From: Chrysochromulina tobinii
Lineage: Eukaryota > Haptophyta > Prymnesiales > Chrysochromulinaceae
NCBI GenBank assembly: GCA_001275005.1
Contig: JWZX01000965.1
Span: forward strand, 1 to 15,290
Direction of reading: 5' to 3'
Length of the DNA stretch: 15,290 nucleotides
The notes beneath the pieces were generated by a model. That model was not told where the DNA came from. It saw only the letters and a program-made list of their open reading frames with translations, and ran no database searches. This document shows, piece by piece, positions 7,368-14,779 of the stretch (positions are counted from its first letter, which is position 1; every line of letters begins with the position of its first letter). Made by a program: the position numbers and the translations under genes.

Positions 7368-7842
7368 TTTGATAGTCTGTGCACAGAGCACAACCACGAC
7401 GCGTCAGGCGGCGATCCGCGAGCTGATGGGCCAGGGCGGCCGCTGAGAAGGCAAGGGATGGTCGGAGACCTCGGCCCGACCTGGGGTTGGCGTGCGAGCG
7501 AGCTAGAATCTCTATCTGCGAGGGGAGCTCTCGTTTTTCGATTCTTGTCCCAAAAGCGGAAGTTTAGTTTGACATCGGAACGTTGTTGATAAACCATTTC
7601 CGTTCACGCCATGGCCGTTCCCGCCAGTGGAAGACACAGAGGTTCACCCCGTAGAATCAAACCTCCGAAGATCTGCGCTCTCGAGTACAATTCGTGTATT
7701 CCAGAACTATTCGTGTCCGATTGACGATTCCCTCTGCTGCGTGTAAACCTCCTGTTCCTCTCGGGATCAAGACCGACAAAAGGAATCACGGAAAAGTATC
7801 TACAGGGAATTACGCTTTGGGCCGGCCCTCGGTGCAGCCGCA
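7368..7842. promoter_or_regulatory. Divergent intergenic region between transketolase and the giant repeat protein gene
   Basis: A 475-nt gap between two divergent starts, expected to hold both promoters and 5' UTRs. The middle (about 7500-7800) is notably AT-richer than the flanking genes. It contains a short frame with a strong initiation context at 7611. No convincing TATA or Inr element was recognised. Confidence 0.55.
7611..7724 (+). CDS. Possible 37-codon upstream ORF or first exon of the giant gene
   Basis: ATG at 7611 in the context CACGCCATGGCC, the best initiation context in this region, opens 37 codons (MAVPASGRHRGSPRR...) ending at the TGA 7722-7724. It may be a regulatory upstream ORF. 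Alternatively, a GT at 7694 and the acceptor CTACAG at 7800-7805 could splice it in frame to the 1560-residue frame, removing 112 nt, a size close to the other introns here. Neither reading is proven. Confidence 0.25.
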   Translation: MAVPASGRHRGSPRRIKPPKICALEYNSCIPELFVSD

Positions 7843-10800
7843 ATGCGTCGGCTACTACCGTGGGGTCACAGGCGTGAGCCGCCAGCCCAGCTCACGGTGC
7901 CCAACATCGCGACCGACGAGCCTGCAATGGTTTGGAGGCCCGAGCCAGCAGGCTTGAGTTTCTCGAAAGCCGCCGGCGGCGGCGGCGGCAAACCGCTGCC
8001 TGGCACGTTCAAGCCAGGACGCTCAGAGGCCGAGCGTGCCAGCCCAGTCAGCTTTGAGGATGACTCCGACGACTTTGAGTACTCGCTGGCCGTGGAACCG
8101 CGCAAGCCGCTGCCGCTAGCGCCGCCGCCGCTGCCCTCTGTGCCTGCTGGCGGCGTTTTGAAAAGGCAGCCTACTAGGTCCGAGAGGCCGGATCCTGCTG
8201 CTGCAACCTTTGCCGATCGTGCGGCAGGCTTCAGCGGCGGCGCTGGCCAGCCTGCCGCCTTGGACGAGCCCTTGGATCAGGGCGACGAGGAGGAGGACGA
8301 GGACGTGGACGAGGACGAGGACGAGGACGTGGACGAGGACGAGGACGAGGACGTGGACGAGGACGAGGAGGAGAGCGGGGACGACGAGGAGGCGGCGGCC
8401 GTGCAGCAGCGGCTGCTTGCGTTTCTCGTCAACGGCCCTCCGTCGCCCGAGCAGTGGCGCCTCGAAGGCGGGCACTCGGACGGCTTCATCGCGGGCGCTC
8501 AGCAGCGACAGGCGACGAGCGGGGCGCACGTGGCATTGAAAACAGCGGCCGCACCGCCGCTGGCCCGATCGATGCATGCAGGAGCGGGCCGCAGCTGGTC
8601 GCTCGAAGCTGTGCTCACGCGCGACGATGGGCTCGCGGCCATGCGAGCGTTCATCTCCGCTCGCGGGAAGGGCGAGATCGGCACCCCCGTTTCGTCAAAC
8701 GGCACCCCTGTTCCGGACTACAGCCCGTTTGACGAAACAGGGGTGCCGTTTGACGAAGCGGCGGCGCACGAGGCGCTCGAGGGGTGGCTTCAAGCGCGGC
8801 AGCTGCATGACAATGCCCGACGGGCCAAGACGTATGAGGTGCTGCGACGCGACGTGTGGCCTCGCTTTGAGCTGAGCCGTTACGGGATGTATCTCGAGGC
8901 GATCTGGCTCGCCGCCGCGGTCGACGAGCATGCAAAGAGCTGGCCTGCGCGGCGCAAGCTGCGCGCCTTGCTCATGTCGGGGCTCCTCGCGGCTGCAGCG
9001 GGCGGCGGGGATGGCACCGATGGTGGCGCCGATACGCACGTCAGCTCCGCGGAGAAGAGCGAGGCGCTTCTCTTGGCGATCGCCGTCGTGAGCAGTGCGG
9101 CGCCGCTGCTCGACAGCGCTCGGGACGGCGCGGCGCGCTCGGCGTTCCTCAAGTCCAAATCGGTCGGCCGGCAGGCGCGAGTGGTCAAGGAGGCGAGATT
9201 GCCCCGAGATTGCCCCGAGATTACCCCGAGAGTGGTCAAGGAGGCGAGTGCGGCGGCGGCGGCGGGCGCTCGAGTGGCGGAGGCGAGTGCGACGAGAGTG
9301 GCGGAGGCGGGCGCCGGACTCGATCGGCGACAGCGGCGGCAGAAGCGAAGGGAGGAGACTCGCGCCGCGCTGCATGCGGAATGGGAGCTGCGGCACGGGC
9401 CACTCTCGTCGCAGCCGTTGAGCTCCTCCGCACACGGGGTGGCGCGCGATCAGCTCTTGAGCGACGTCGCACGCCAGGCGCGCGTGGCGGCGACCGCGGC
9501 GCGCTTGGGCGATCGGCACGCGAAGGACGCGAGTGGTCACGTGCAGCACCTGAAGAAGATGTGGGAATCGGCCTCGGAGCTGCCCGTACGTCGGCAGCAG
9601 AGCGTGGTGGACGAGCTGGTGGCGTTGAGGGCAGCCGAGGAGGCGTTGGAGGACGAGGTGAGGCGTTCACGTGACGTGGACGTTTCCTGGCGAGTCCGTG
9701 CCCTCATTGGCCAGCGAGGCAAGGGCAACGTGACGGCAGGTGCTCAGGGCGGTGACGGCGGTGACGAGGACCGTCCAAGGTCGTCCGCCGCGCTCCATCT
9801 GCTCCGTCCCAAGCTGAGGGAGATGATTCAGTTTTGGAAGCATTCGCCCTACTGGCACGGCACCTCCAACAGCTACGCCCATCCTGAGTATGAGCAGCGG
9901 CGCAAGGCGTACCACGACATCCTGGCTGCGGCACGGGAGCGACGAGAGCAGGCGCTCGCACAGCTCGCGCTCCAGAGGCGTCTTCGGCTGAGCCAGATTC
10001 ACGCCGAAGCTCTCCGCTTCCATAAGCTTGGGCTGCGCCCGACCGACAGGTCTTCCGCGACGGCCATGGAGCATGCGGCGGCGGCGCGCCGTCTGGCCCC
10101 GGGAGATCATGGGGAGATCCGGGTGCGTTCCAAATACGGGGTGCCTTCCAAGTATGGGATGCCTTCGTGGCGGGATGGCGGCGGACCCGATACGTGCCGC
10201 GGCACCAAGGACCGGCCGCCACGGAAGCTCAAGCGCAGCCCGCCGAAGAAGATGCCCACGAAGGCGCTTTCCGCCGCGGAACTCGCAAAGAAGAGTGCGA
10301 AGGCGGCGAGGGCGGCGGCGACGCAGGCTCGAGCTGCTTTGGAGAGCGCCGCGGCAAGGCGCATCCAGAAGCAGGCCCAAGCCAACCTTGCGCGCCGACG
10401 ACGAGGCGCGGCGGACGAGGCCGTGGGCACTCTGTGGGGAAACGAAACGGCCGTAGGCACTCGCAAGCCACCGTGCGCCAACGAGGCTCTCGTGGCGATC
10501 ATCCATATTTGGGTCGATTCCACAGCTTGGCTTGCGGACACGTGGAGCCACGTGGAGGCCGAGACCCATCTTTGGAAGGTGCGTGTGAACGAGCGGCTCT
10601 CTCTGCTGCAACCAGCCCCCGCCGCCACCAAGCCGCTTCGAGCCTTGCCGGCGCCTGACCCGGACAACCTTCTCGATCGCGAACGGCGTAAGTGGGCAGA
10701 GGCAAGCCATGGCATGCAAGTGCTCAGTACGGCGCCGGCGCCTGACCCGGACAACCTTCTCGATCGCGAACGGCTTAAGTGGGCAGAGGCCAGCAATGGC

Positions 10801-12525
10801 ATGCTGTACTTTGACGGCCGTGAGTGGAAGCTCAACACAATCGACTCGATGGGCGGCGTTCTATATATGGGTCTCGGGCGGCCTTCCGTCGACTCTGGCG
10901 TTCCAAATATGGGTTTGACCTCCCGTCGCCCTCCGCAGCTCCACGTGCCCTCCGACAGTGCCGAGGAGGAGCCCTCTTCACAGAGACTCTTCACAGGCCA
11001 GCGGTCCGAGGAGGAGCCCTCTTCACAGAGACTCTTCACAGGCCAGCGGTCCGAGGAGGCGCCCTCTTCACAGAGACTCTTCACAGGCCAGCGGTCCGAG
11101 GAGGCGCCCTTTGTGCCCGAGGAGGAAGATGAAGGCGCCGAGGCGTATGCAGGGGGCGCGAGACTGACGCAGGGGGATGGTCTGATGATGGCCAAGGCTC
11201 GACGCAGGTCTCCCGCCATCCCAACGGCCTCCTTGGGGCAGCACCAGTCGCTCGAGGCCGAGGCGGTTCAGCCGGCCAAGGAGGCGAGATCACCCCGAGA
11301 TCACCCCGAGATTGCCCCGGAAGTGGTCAAGGAGGCGAGATTGTCCCGAGATCACCCCGAGATTACCCCGAGAGTGGTCAAGGAGGCCGAGGCGGTTCAG
11401 CCGGCCAAGGCAAAGGTGGGTGCCCGCCTCGAGGCTGTAGAGGCTGTAGACCACGTCGACTACGAGGGGCAGACTGTCCGTCGTTCAGCCCTCGGGTTCG
11501 TCAACGGCTCTACAAGGCTGCTGCCCGCGTCGACAGCGGAGCAAAGGATCGCGCGCGCCGCTGAGCTCGAGGCTGAGATGCACTACCTCGAGGCAGCTTT
11601 GGCGGCCGCTCAGCACGGCGCCCGTCGCCAGTCGCTTGAGGCCGAGATGGTCCAAGCGGCCAAGGAGGCGAGATCACCCCGAGATCACCCCGAGATCACC
11701 CCGAGATCACCCCGAGATCACCCCGAGATGGTCCAAGCGGCCAAGGAGGCCGATGAGCGCATCAGGCTGATTGAGGAGCAGTGCCGAAGGAAGCTGGACT
11801 CCCTGATGCGGCAGCAAAACGTCCTCGACACGATGCAGCGGAACGTCTGGAGGACCCAAGCGGACGCCATGAAGGTTCTAGAGGTGTTTGTGCGCCGTTG
11901 GCGGGCTCGACGAGCTCGTACCGGTACCATCCGAGACCATCCTGACAGCAAGGTCGAGCAGCCAGTGCACAAGGGCCATCTCGACGGCTTCGTGGCGCAG
12001 ATCCAGGCTCTCGCCACAGCAGTCGGCAGCTTCTTGGCGCACGCCCAGGCTGCCGTCCCAGCTGTTGGCGGTCTCCAACATCTCCCAAATCTCGTGGCCC
12101 AGATGCACGCTGCCGTCCCAGCTGTTGGCGGTCTCCAACATCTCCCAAATCTCGTGGCCCAGATGCACGCTGGGACGGTGCTGAAGGCGGGGACCGTCGA
12201 CGACAAGTCAGCTGTCCCGAGGGCAGGTGCAGTCGTCGGCACAAGTGTGGTGGCCTGGTCGGTACCGTCGCCGCCGCCGCCCGACCGTGACAATCTGCTC
12301 GATCGCGAACGGCGTAAGTGGGCAGAGGCAAGCCATGGCATGCGAGTGCTCAGTACGGCGCCGCTGCCCGACCGTAACAATCTGCTCGATCGCGAACGGC
12401 GCAGGTGGGCAGCGGTAACCCTGAAGGCACAGGGCGGACTGAGGCTCGACCTGGAGGGTCTCAACGCCTTCGAGGCCATGACGGCCACGATGAAGGAGCT
12501 GGGCTGCGAATCGGGCGAGGAGTAG
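7843..12525 (+). CDS. Giant repeat-rich protein with acidic tract and possible RGS-like region, unknown function
   Basis: An uninterrupted frame of 1560 residues; no family recognised with confidence. In order: a Gly/Pro-rich start; an Asp/Glu tract at 147-182; a region at about 252-352 that reminds me of a divergent RGS domain (WSLEAVLTRDDGLAAMRAFI at its start, AKTYEVLRRDVWPRF and RYGMYLEAIW at its end); Ala/Arg-rich helical segments to about 640; a FWKHSPYW segment (about 664); a Lys/Arg/Ala-rich helix with an IQ-like RIQKQAQANLARRR (841-853); a 29-residue repeat DNLLDRERRKWAEASHGM (938-988 and 1480-1528); three 15-residue EEPSSQRLFTGQRS units (1041-1085); PRDHPEITPRVVKEA arrays; coiled-coil-like helices (about 1230-1350); and a perfect 20-residue duplication (1403-1442). 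It looks cytoplasmic or nuclear, with no signal peptide. The ATG at 7843 is tentative, because M29 or an upstream exon are alternatives. Confidence 0.7.
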   Translation: MRRLLPWGHRREPPAQLTVPNIATDEPAMVWRPEPAGLSFSKAAGGGGGKPLPGTFKPGRSEAERASPVSFEDDSDDFEYSLAVEPRKPLPLAPPPLPSVPAGGVLKRQPTRSERPDPAAATFADRAAGFSGGAGQPAALDEPLDQGDEEEDEDVDEDEDEDVDEDEDEDVDEDEEESGDDEEAAAVQQRLLAFLVNGPPSPEQWRLEGGHSDGFIAGAQQRQATSGAHVALKTAAAPPLARSMHAGAGRSWSLEAVLTRDDGLAAMRAFISARGKGEIGTPVSSNGTPVPDYSPFDETGVPFDEAAAHEALEGWLQARQLHDNARRAKTYEVLRRDVWPRFELSRYGMYLEAIWLAAAVDEHAKSWPARRKLRALLMSGLLAAAAGGGDGTDGGADTHVSSAEKSEALLLAIAVVSSAAPLLDSARDGAARSAFLKSKSVGRQARVVKEARLPRDCPEITPRVVKEASAAAAAGARVAEASATRVAEAGAGLDRRQRRQKRREETRAALHAEWELRHGPLSSQPLSSSAHGVARDQLLSDVARQARVAATAARLGDRHAKDASGHVQHLKKMWESASELPVRRQQSVVDELVALRAAEEALEDEVRRSRDVDVSWRVRALIGQRGKGNVTAGAQGGDGGDEDRPRSSAALHLLRPKLREMIQFWKHSPYWHGTSNSYAHPEYEQRRKAYHDILAAARERREQALAQLALQRRLRLSQIHAEALRFHKLGLRPTDRSSATAMEHAAAARRLAPGDHGEIRVRSKYGVPSKYGMPSWRDGGGPDTCRGTKDRPPRKLKRSPPKKMPTKALSAAELAKKSAKAARAAATQARAALESAAARRIQKQAQANLARRRRGAADEAVGTLWGNETAVGTRKPPCANEALVAIIHIWVDSTAWLADTWSHVEAETHLWKVRVNERLSLLQPAPAATKPLRALPAPDPDNLLDRERRKWAEASHGMQVLSTAPAPDPDNLLDRERLKWAEASNGMLYFDGREWKLNTIDSMGGVLYMGLGRPSVDSGVPNMGLTSRRPPQLHVPSDSAEEEPSSQRLFTGQRSEEEPSSQRLFTGQRSEEAPSSQRLFTGQRSEEAPFVPEEEDEGAEAYAGGARLTQGDGLMMAKARRRSPAIPTASLGQHQSLEAEAVQPAKEARSPRDHPEIAPEVVKEARLSRDHPEITPRVVKEAEAVQPAKAKVGARLEAVEAVDHVDYEGQTVRRSALGFVNGSTRLLPASTAEQRIARAAELEAEMHYLEAALAAAQHGARRQSLEAEMVQAAKEARSPRDHPEITPRSPRDHPEMVQAAKEADERIRLIEEQCRRKLDSLMRQQNVLDTMQRNVWRTQADAMKVLEVFVRRWRARRARTGTIRDHPDSKVEQPVHKGHLDGFVAQIQALATAVGSFLAHAQAAVPAVGGLQHLPNLVAQMHAAVPAVGGLQHLPNLVAQMHAGTVLKAGTVDDKSAVPRAGAVVGTSVVAWSVPSPPPPDRDNLLDRERRKWAEASHGMRVLSTAPLPDRNNLLDRERRRWAAVTLKAQGGLRLDLEGLNAFEAMTATMKELGCESGEE
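8281..8390 (+). repeat. Acidic tandem repeat, 24-nt unit
   Basis: Units of GACGTGGACGAGGACGAGGA plus four nt encode EDEDVDED-type sequence, residues about 147-182 of the giant protein. It is almost pure GAC/GAG, with GTG marking each period. Confidence 0.9.
8680..8757. repeat. Inverted repeat with 22-nt perfect arms inside the giant gene
   Basis: The left arm 8691-8712 (starting TTCGTCAAAC) is the exact reverse complement of the right arm 8736-8757, with a 23-nt spacer. The outer segment 8680-8702 also pairs with 8725-8747 at 22 of 23 positions, so two competing hairpins exist. The core word GGCACCCC(C/T)GTTTCGTCAAAC is thus present twice in direct and once in inverted orientation. It falls inside the RGS-like region, in frame, encoding the GTPVSSNGTPVPDYS and FDETGVPFDEA segments. 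Confidence 0.9.
9195..9230 (+). repeat. 11-nt tandem repeat, array A in the giant gene
   Basis: Three units of GAGATTGCCCC/GAGATTACCCC, followed by GTGGTCAAGGAGGCGAG. Three 11-nt units make 33 nt, so the frame is preserved. It encodes ARLPRDCPEITPRVVKEA. Confidence 0.9.
10654..10805 (+). repeat. 87-nt repeat, first pair
   Basis: Two adjacent copies, 10654-10740 and 10741 to about 10805, nearly identical over about 65 nt, encoding PDPDNLLDRERRKWAEASHG-type units of 29 residues (residues 938-988). A second pair lies 1.6 kb downstream. Confidence 0.9.
10963..11109 (+). repeat. 45-nt tandem repeat, three copies plus a partial one
   Basis: Copies at 10963-11007, 11008-11052 and 11053-11097, then 12 nt of a fourth. 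The only difference is GAG to GCG in the third codon from copy 3 on. It encodes EE(E/A)PSSQRLFTGQRS. Near-identity suggests recent expansion. Confidence 0.95.
11286..11369 (+). repeat. 11-nt repeat, array B, in a 51-nt higher-order unit
   Basis: Two triplets of the 11-mer (11286-11318 and 11337-11369), separated by an (A)GTGGTCAAGGAGGC spacer that also follows the second triplet. The higher-order period is 51 nt (17 residues, VVKEARxxRDHPEIxP). Same family as arrays A and C. Confidence 0.9.
11644..11750 (+). repeat. 11-nt repeat, array C, flanked by a 26-nt direct duplication
   Basis: Five GAGATCACCCC units (11670-11724) lie between two identical 26-nt flanks (11644-11669 and 11725-11750, both starting GAGATGGTCCAAGCGGCC). 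The whole period is 81 nt, so it stays in frame although five 11-mers alone would not. Confidence 0.92.
12049..12168 (+). repeat. Perfect 60-nt tandem duplication
   Basis: 12049-12108 and 12109-12168 are identical and encode AAVPAVGGLQHLPNLVAQMH twice (residues 1403-1442). No nucleotide divergence, so it is very recent or kept homogeneous by gene conversion. Confidence 0.97.
12280..12426 (+). repeat. 87-nt repeat, second pair
   Basis: Copies starting at 12280 and 12367 repeat the DNLLDRERRKWAEASHGM unit of 10654-10805, again with an 87-nt period, including the same linker LSTAP. The second copy decays into the C-terminus. Confidence 0.9.
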
Positions 12526-12882
12526 TCCGGGATCCCCATTCCCGGAGATGCGAGATCATCAGCTGATACAAAGGTTCAAGGTTGCACATTGATGCGACGC
12601 GGTTAGTGGTTACGGAGTCCGAGATTACACCAACGTTGAAAGTAGAGAGCTAGAGACTAATAGTCCGGTCATTAGTGATAGTGTAGATCAAATTTCCGCC
12701 GGGACTGCGGATCGAGGCTGTTTTTTTCTGTATCGTGTATGCGTAGTACGCGTTAAAGTACGCGTGACGGTGTCCATGACGGTCCCCGCGCCGGAGTGCG
12801 TACACGCCGGCTCGGTCGTGAGCCTCGCCGGCTGGGTGTCGAGTCGGTCTCCTGGTGAGTCGAGTACACTGTGACTAGTATG
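12526..12882. other. Intergenic region between convergent genes
   Basis: A 357-nt gap between the stop of the giant gene and the stop of the EF-hand gene, with no frame I would defend. It is AT-richer at 12620-12740, contains an ACTAAT/ATTAGT inverted pair around 12656-12676, a T run near 12720, and GTACGCGT twice near 12750 and 12760. It should contain both 3' ends. Confidence 0.6.
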
Positions 12883-14779
12883 TCACATACCCGTAGAATA
12901 GCGAACGCGAATGGCTCTCAGACGTTCCTCAGCCTCGAGGAGGGCAGCGGCTTCGCGCTCCTTGCGCTCCTTCAAAGTTGCGCCAGCCTTCCCTCGTCGC
13001 GCCAGCCTCGCACTCTGACTCCGCCGAGGAGCCGCCGACGGGCTGGCCGCCACCAACCCTTCCATCCAAGCCGTGCGGCTGAAGCCCGCCACCAGCAGTC
13101 GCTCTGTGGCCGAAACGTCTCGGCAGCCTCCTTGTGGCTTGGCAATACTCGAGGAGCAGCAGCTCCTTCGGATCGTCGGCGTGCTGCTGCTCGAGACGGC
13201 GCTGCATGCACCTGCACCCAGCCCAGCCGAGGCATGCGAGTCGGTGCCCAACACAACGCGTCGGTCCTGCGCGTCGTCTTCCGTCGATGCGTTGTGGGTG
13301 GCGTCTGACGAACCTGACGAACCTGACGGACCTTGGGGTGTGGATGCGTTGTGGGTGGCGTCTCGCTCGGCGGCGGCTCCACTGCTGCGCTCAGGGCCGG
13401 GGCTGTGTTTCATCAGGTTCGTCAGGTTCGTTTGCTTCTCGCTGCCCGAAGCGGCCATCTGTGGCACCCCAAGGCTCGTCAGGTTCGTCAGGTTCGTCAG
13501 GTTCGTCAGGTTCGTCAGGTTCGTCTGTGGCACCCCAAGGCGAAAGAGACCGCCGCCCGAGCTCAACAGGCCGCTCTCAAAAAAGGCACGTGCCAAGCCC
13601 GAGGTGGGCTTGTTGAAGATGGCGACGAATTCGTCAAAGTCGAGCACGCCGTTCCCATCCGCGTCCACCTCGGCCAGCAGCGCCTGAGCATCCGCCCCTT
13701 GGACCCGCATCTCCTTGAGGATCTTGTCAAGCTCGTGCACCTCGATCGCGCCTGGTCACCAACGAGAGAAGCTAATGCTCCTCAGTGGTCATCCGTGGCA
13801 ATCAGTGGCCATCAGTGGCCATCCGTGGCCATCAGTGGCCATCAGTGGCCATCAGTGGCCATCAGAGGCCATCACCGGAGCCGTCGTAGTCGAACGCGTC
13901 GAAGACGGCACGCAAACGCTTCGTGGAGCGAGGGGCGCGCTTCTTCTCAAAGAGGGGCCCCTCGCTGAAGTTGCTCCAATTGTCATCGTCGTCGCCGCCG
14001 CCGCCGCCCGCCTCCATCGCCTCGCGCATGATTTGTTCGAGAACGTCGTTCGCGTGCAGTTCGCGCTCGATCCAAGCCCGCTTCGAGAGGGTTTGCGACA
14101 TGCGTTGGTTGAGCATCAGGTCGGGGTGCAGCGCGCCTGGTTGAGGAGCAGCGGCGGCGCGCTCTCTGCAGCGTGCGGGCGATGCCGGCCACTTAGCGAT
14201 GGCGTTGCTCTTCGGCAAGGAGGAGGCGTTTGTCGAGCTCCGTTGGGCTGCCATCGCATCCAACTTGCAGGCGGCGGCGGCGGCTGCGGCTGCTGTTCGC
14301 ACCGCTCGTTGACTCTCCCTTGCCTCTTCTCTCTTGACCGTCTCGATGGGCGTCGAACCAATGCTCAGGCGGTAATGGCCGTGCTGGGCTCGCCTCGCGA
14401 GGAATCTCTCCTTGCTGCGTAGAGCGCCTTGGCGAACGAGTAATCGCAGGCTCTCGAGCTCCTCGTCGCTCGCCACGTGAGCGTGAGCGGCCACGACGGC
14501 AGCCGAGCGCAGTGTTCGCGTGGTCTGCACACGCGTCGCAGAGGATGCATATACATCGCATATACTGCTGGCGATGCCCGGGCTAGAGCCCGTCTCACTA
14601 TTGTCATGCACGCGTGGGGACTGAAGCCGTTTGGGCTTCGGCAGCCGCACGGTGCGCTGGGGCGATGTGACTCCGGGCACTTTTGTCATCACATATGAGT
14701 GCGTGGGCTGCTTTCTGAGGTGGCACGCTCCCACGGCAGCGCCTTTGGAGGGACTGCCGGACATAGACGACATAGGCAT
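12883..14779 (-). CDS. EF-hand pair protein with long disordered flanks, two exons
   Basis: Exons 14779-13876 and 13751-12883, joined GGCTCCG|GT...CCAG|GCGCG, give 590 residues. The join restores a perfect first Ca2+ loop D-Y-D-G-S-G-A-I-E-V-H-E (297-308, after RLRAVFDAF). The second loop D-A-D-G-N-G-V-L-D-F-D-E (331-342) follows at normal spacing, so a calcium-binding role is well supported. The N-terminal 290 residues are basic and low-complexity, with an amphipathic stretch (RMSQTLSKRAWIERELHAND) before the EF-hands and a Gly5-Asp4 linker. The C-terminal 240 residues contain NLT repeats, duplicated DATHNAS words and a final charged helix (LKERKEREAAALLEAEERLR). The frame opens a little further upstream without an ATG, so 14779 is the first usable start; an additional upstream exon is not excluded. 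No membrane segment seen. The gene is divergent from plastid L15. Confidence 0.85.
13286..13541. repeat. Minisatellites in the EF-hand gene tail, 9-nt unit in both orientations
   Basis: The plus-strand word GTTCGTCAG is tandemly repeated at 13475-13526 (and about two copies at 13411-13430), encoding NLT repeats on the minus strand. The inverse word CTGACGAAC recurs at 13304-13330, encoding SGSSGSSD instead. A 21-nt word starting GATGCGTTGTGG is duplicated at 13286-13306 and 13343-13363, and TCTGTGGCACCCCAAGGC at 13458-13475 and 13524-13541. Confidence 0.88.
13752..13875 (-). other. EF-hand gene intron (124 nt, phase 1) made of decamer repeats
   Basis: From its first base the intron consists of about 9.5 decamers CTGATGGCCA (13875-13781), the first reading GTGATGGCCT and thus supplying the GT donor. 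The remaining 29 nt hold CATTAGC, a TTCTCTC pyrimidine tract and the CCAG acceptor. Each decamer contains CTGAT, which fits a loose YTNAY branch-site pattern. Splicing is inferred from the restored EF-hand loop. Confidence 0.9.

Noticed and set aside
7368-7397. Ten extra residues before the transketolase signal peptide
   Set aside because: They would need a GTG start; the ATG at 7367 gives a normal signal peptide directly.
10345-10410. Functional calmodulin-binding IQ motif
   Set aside because: RIQKQAQANLARRR has the IQ pair, but the central R/K-G is missing, so it stays a weak resemblance inside an Ala/Arg-rich helix.
10711-10830. WW domain in the KWAEASNGMLYFDGREW segment
   Set aside because: The two Trp are 15 residues apart instead of 20-22, the proline is missing, and the segment belongs to the 29-residue repeat.
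12740-12770. GTACGCGT direct repeat as a regulatory site
   Set aside because: Only two copies of a short GC-rich word between convergent stop codons; no promoter is expected there.
13475-13526. NLT repeats as N-glycosylation sequons
   Set aside because: The sequon fits formally, but the protein has no signal peptide and the pattern follows from the 9-nt DNA repeat.
13781-13875. Regular short repeats as a CRISPR-like array
   Set aside because: The units are 10 nt and directly adjacent with no spacers, and they lie inside a spliceosomal intron of a eukaryotic gene.
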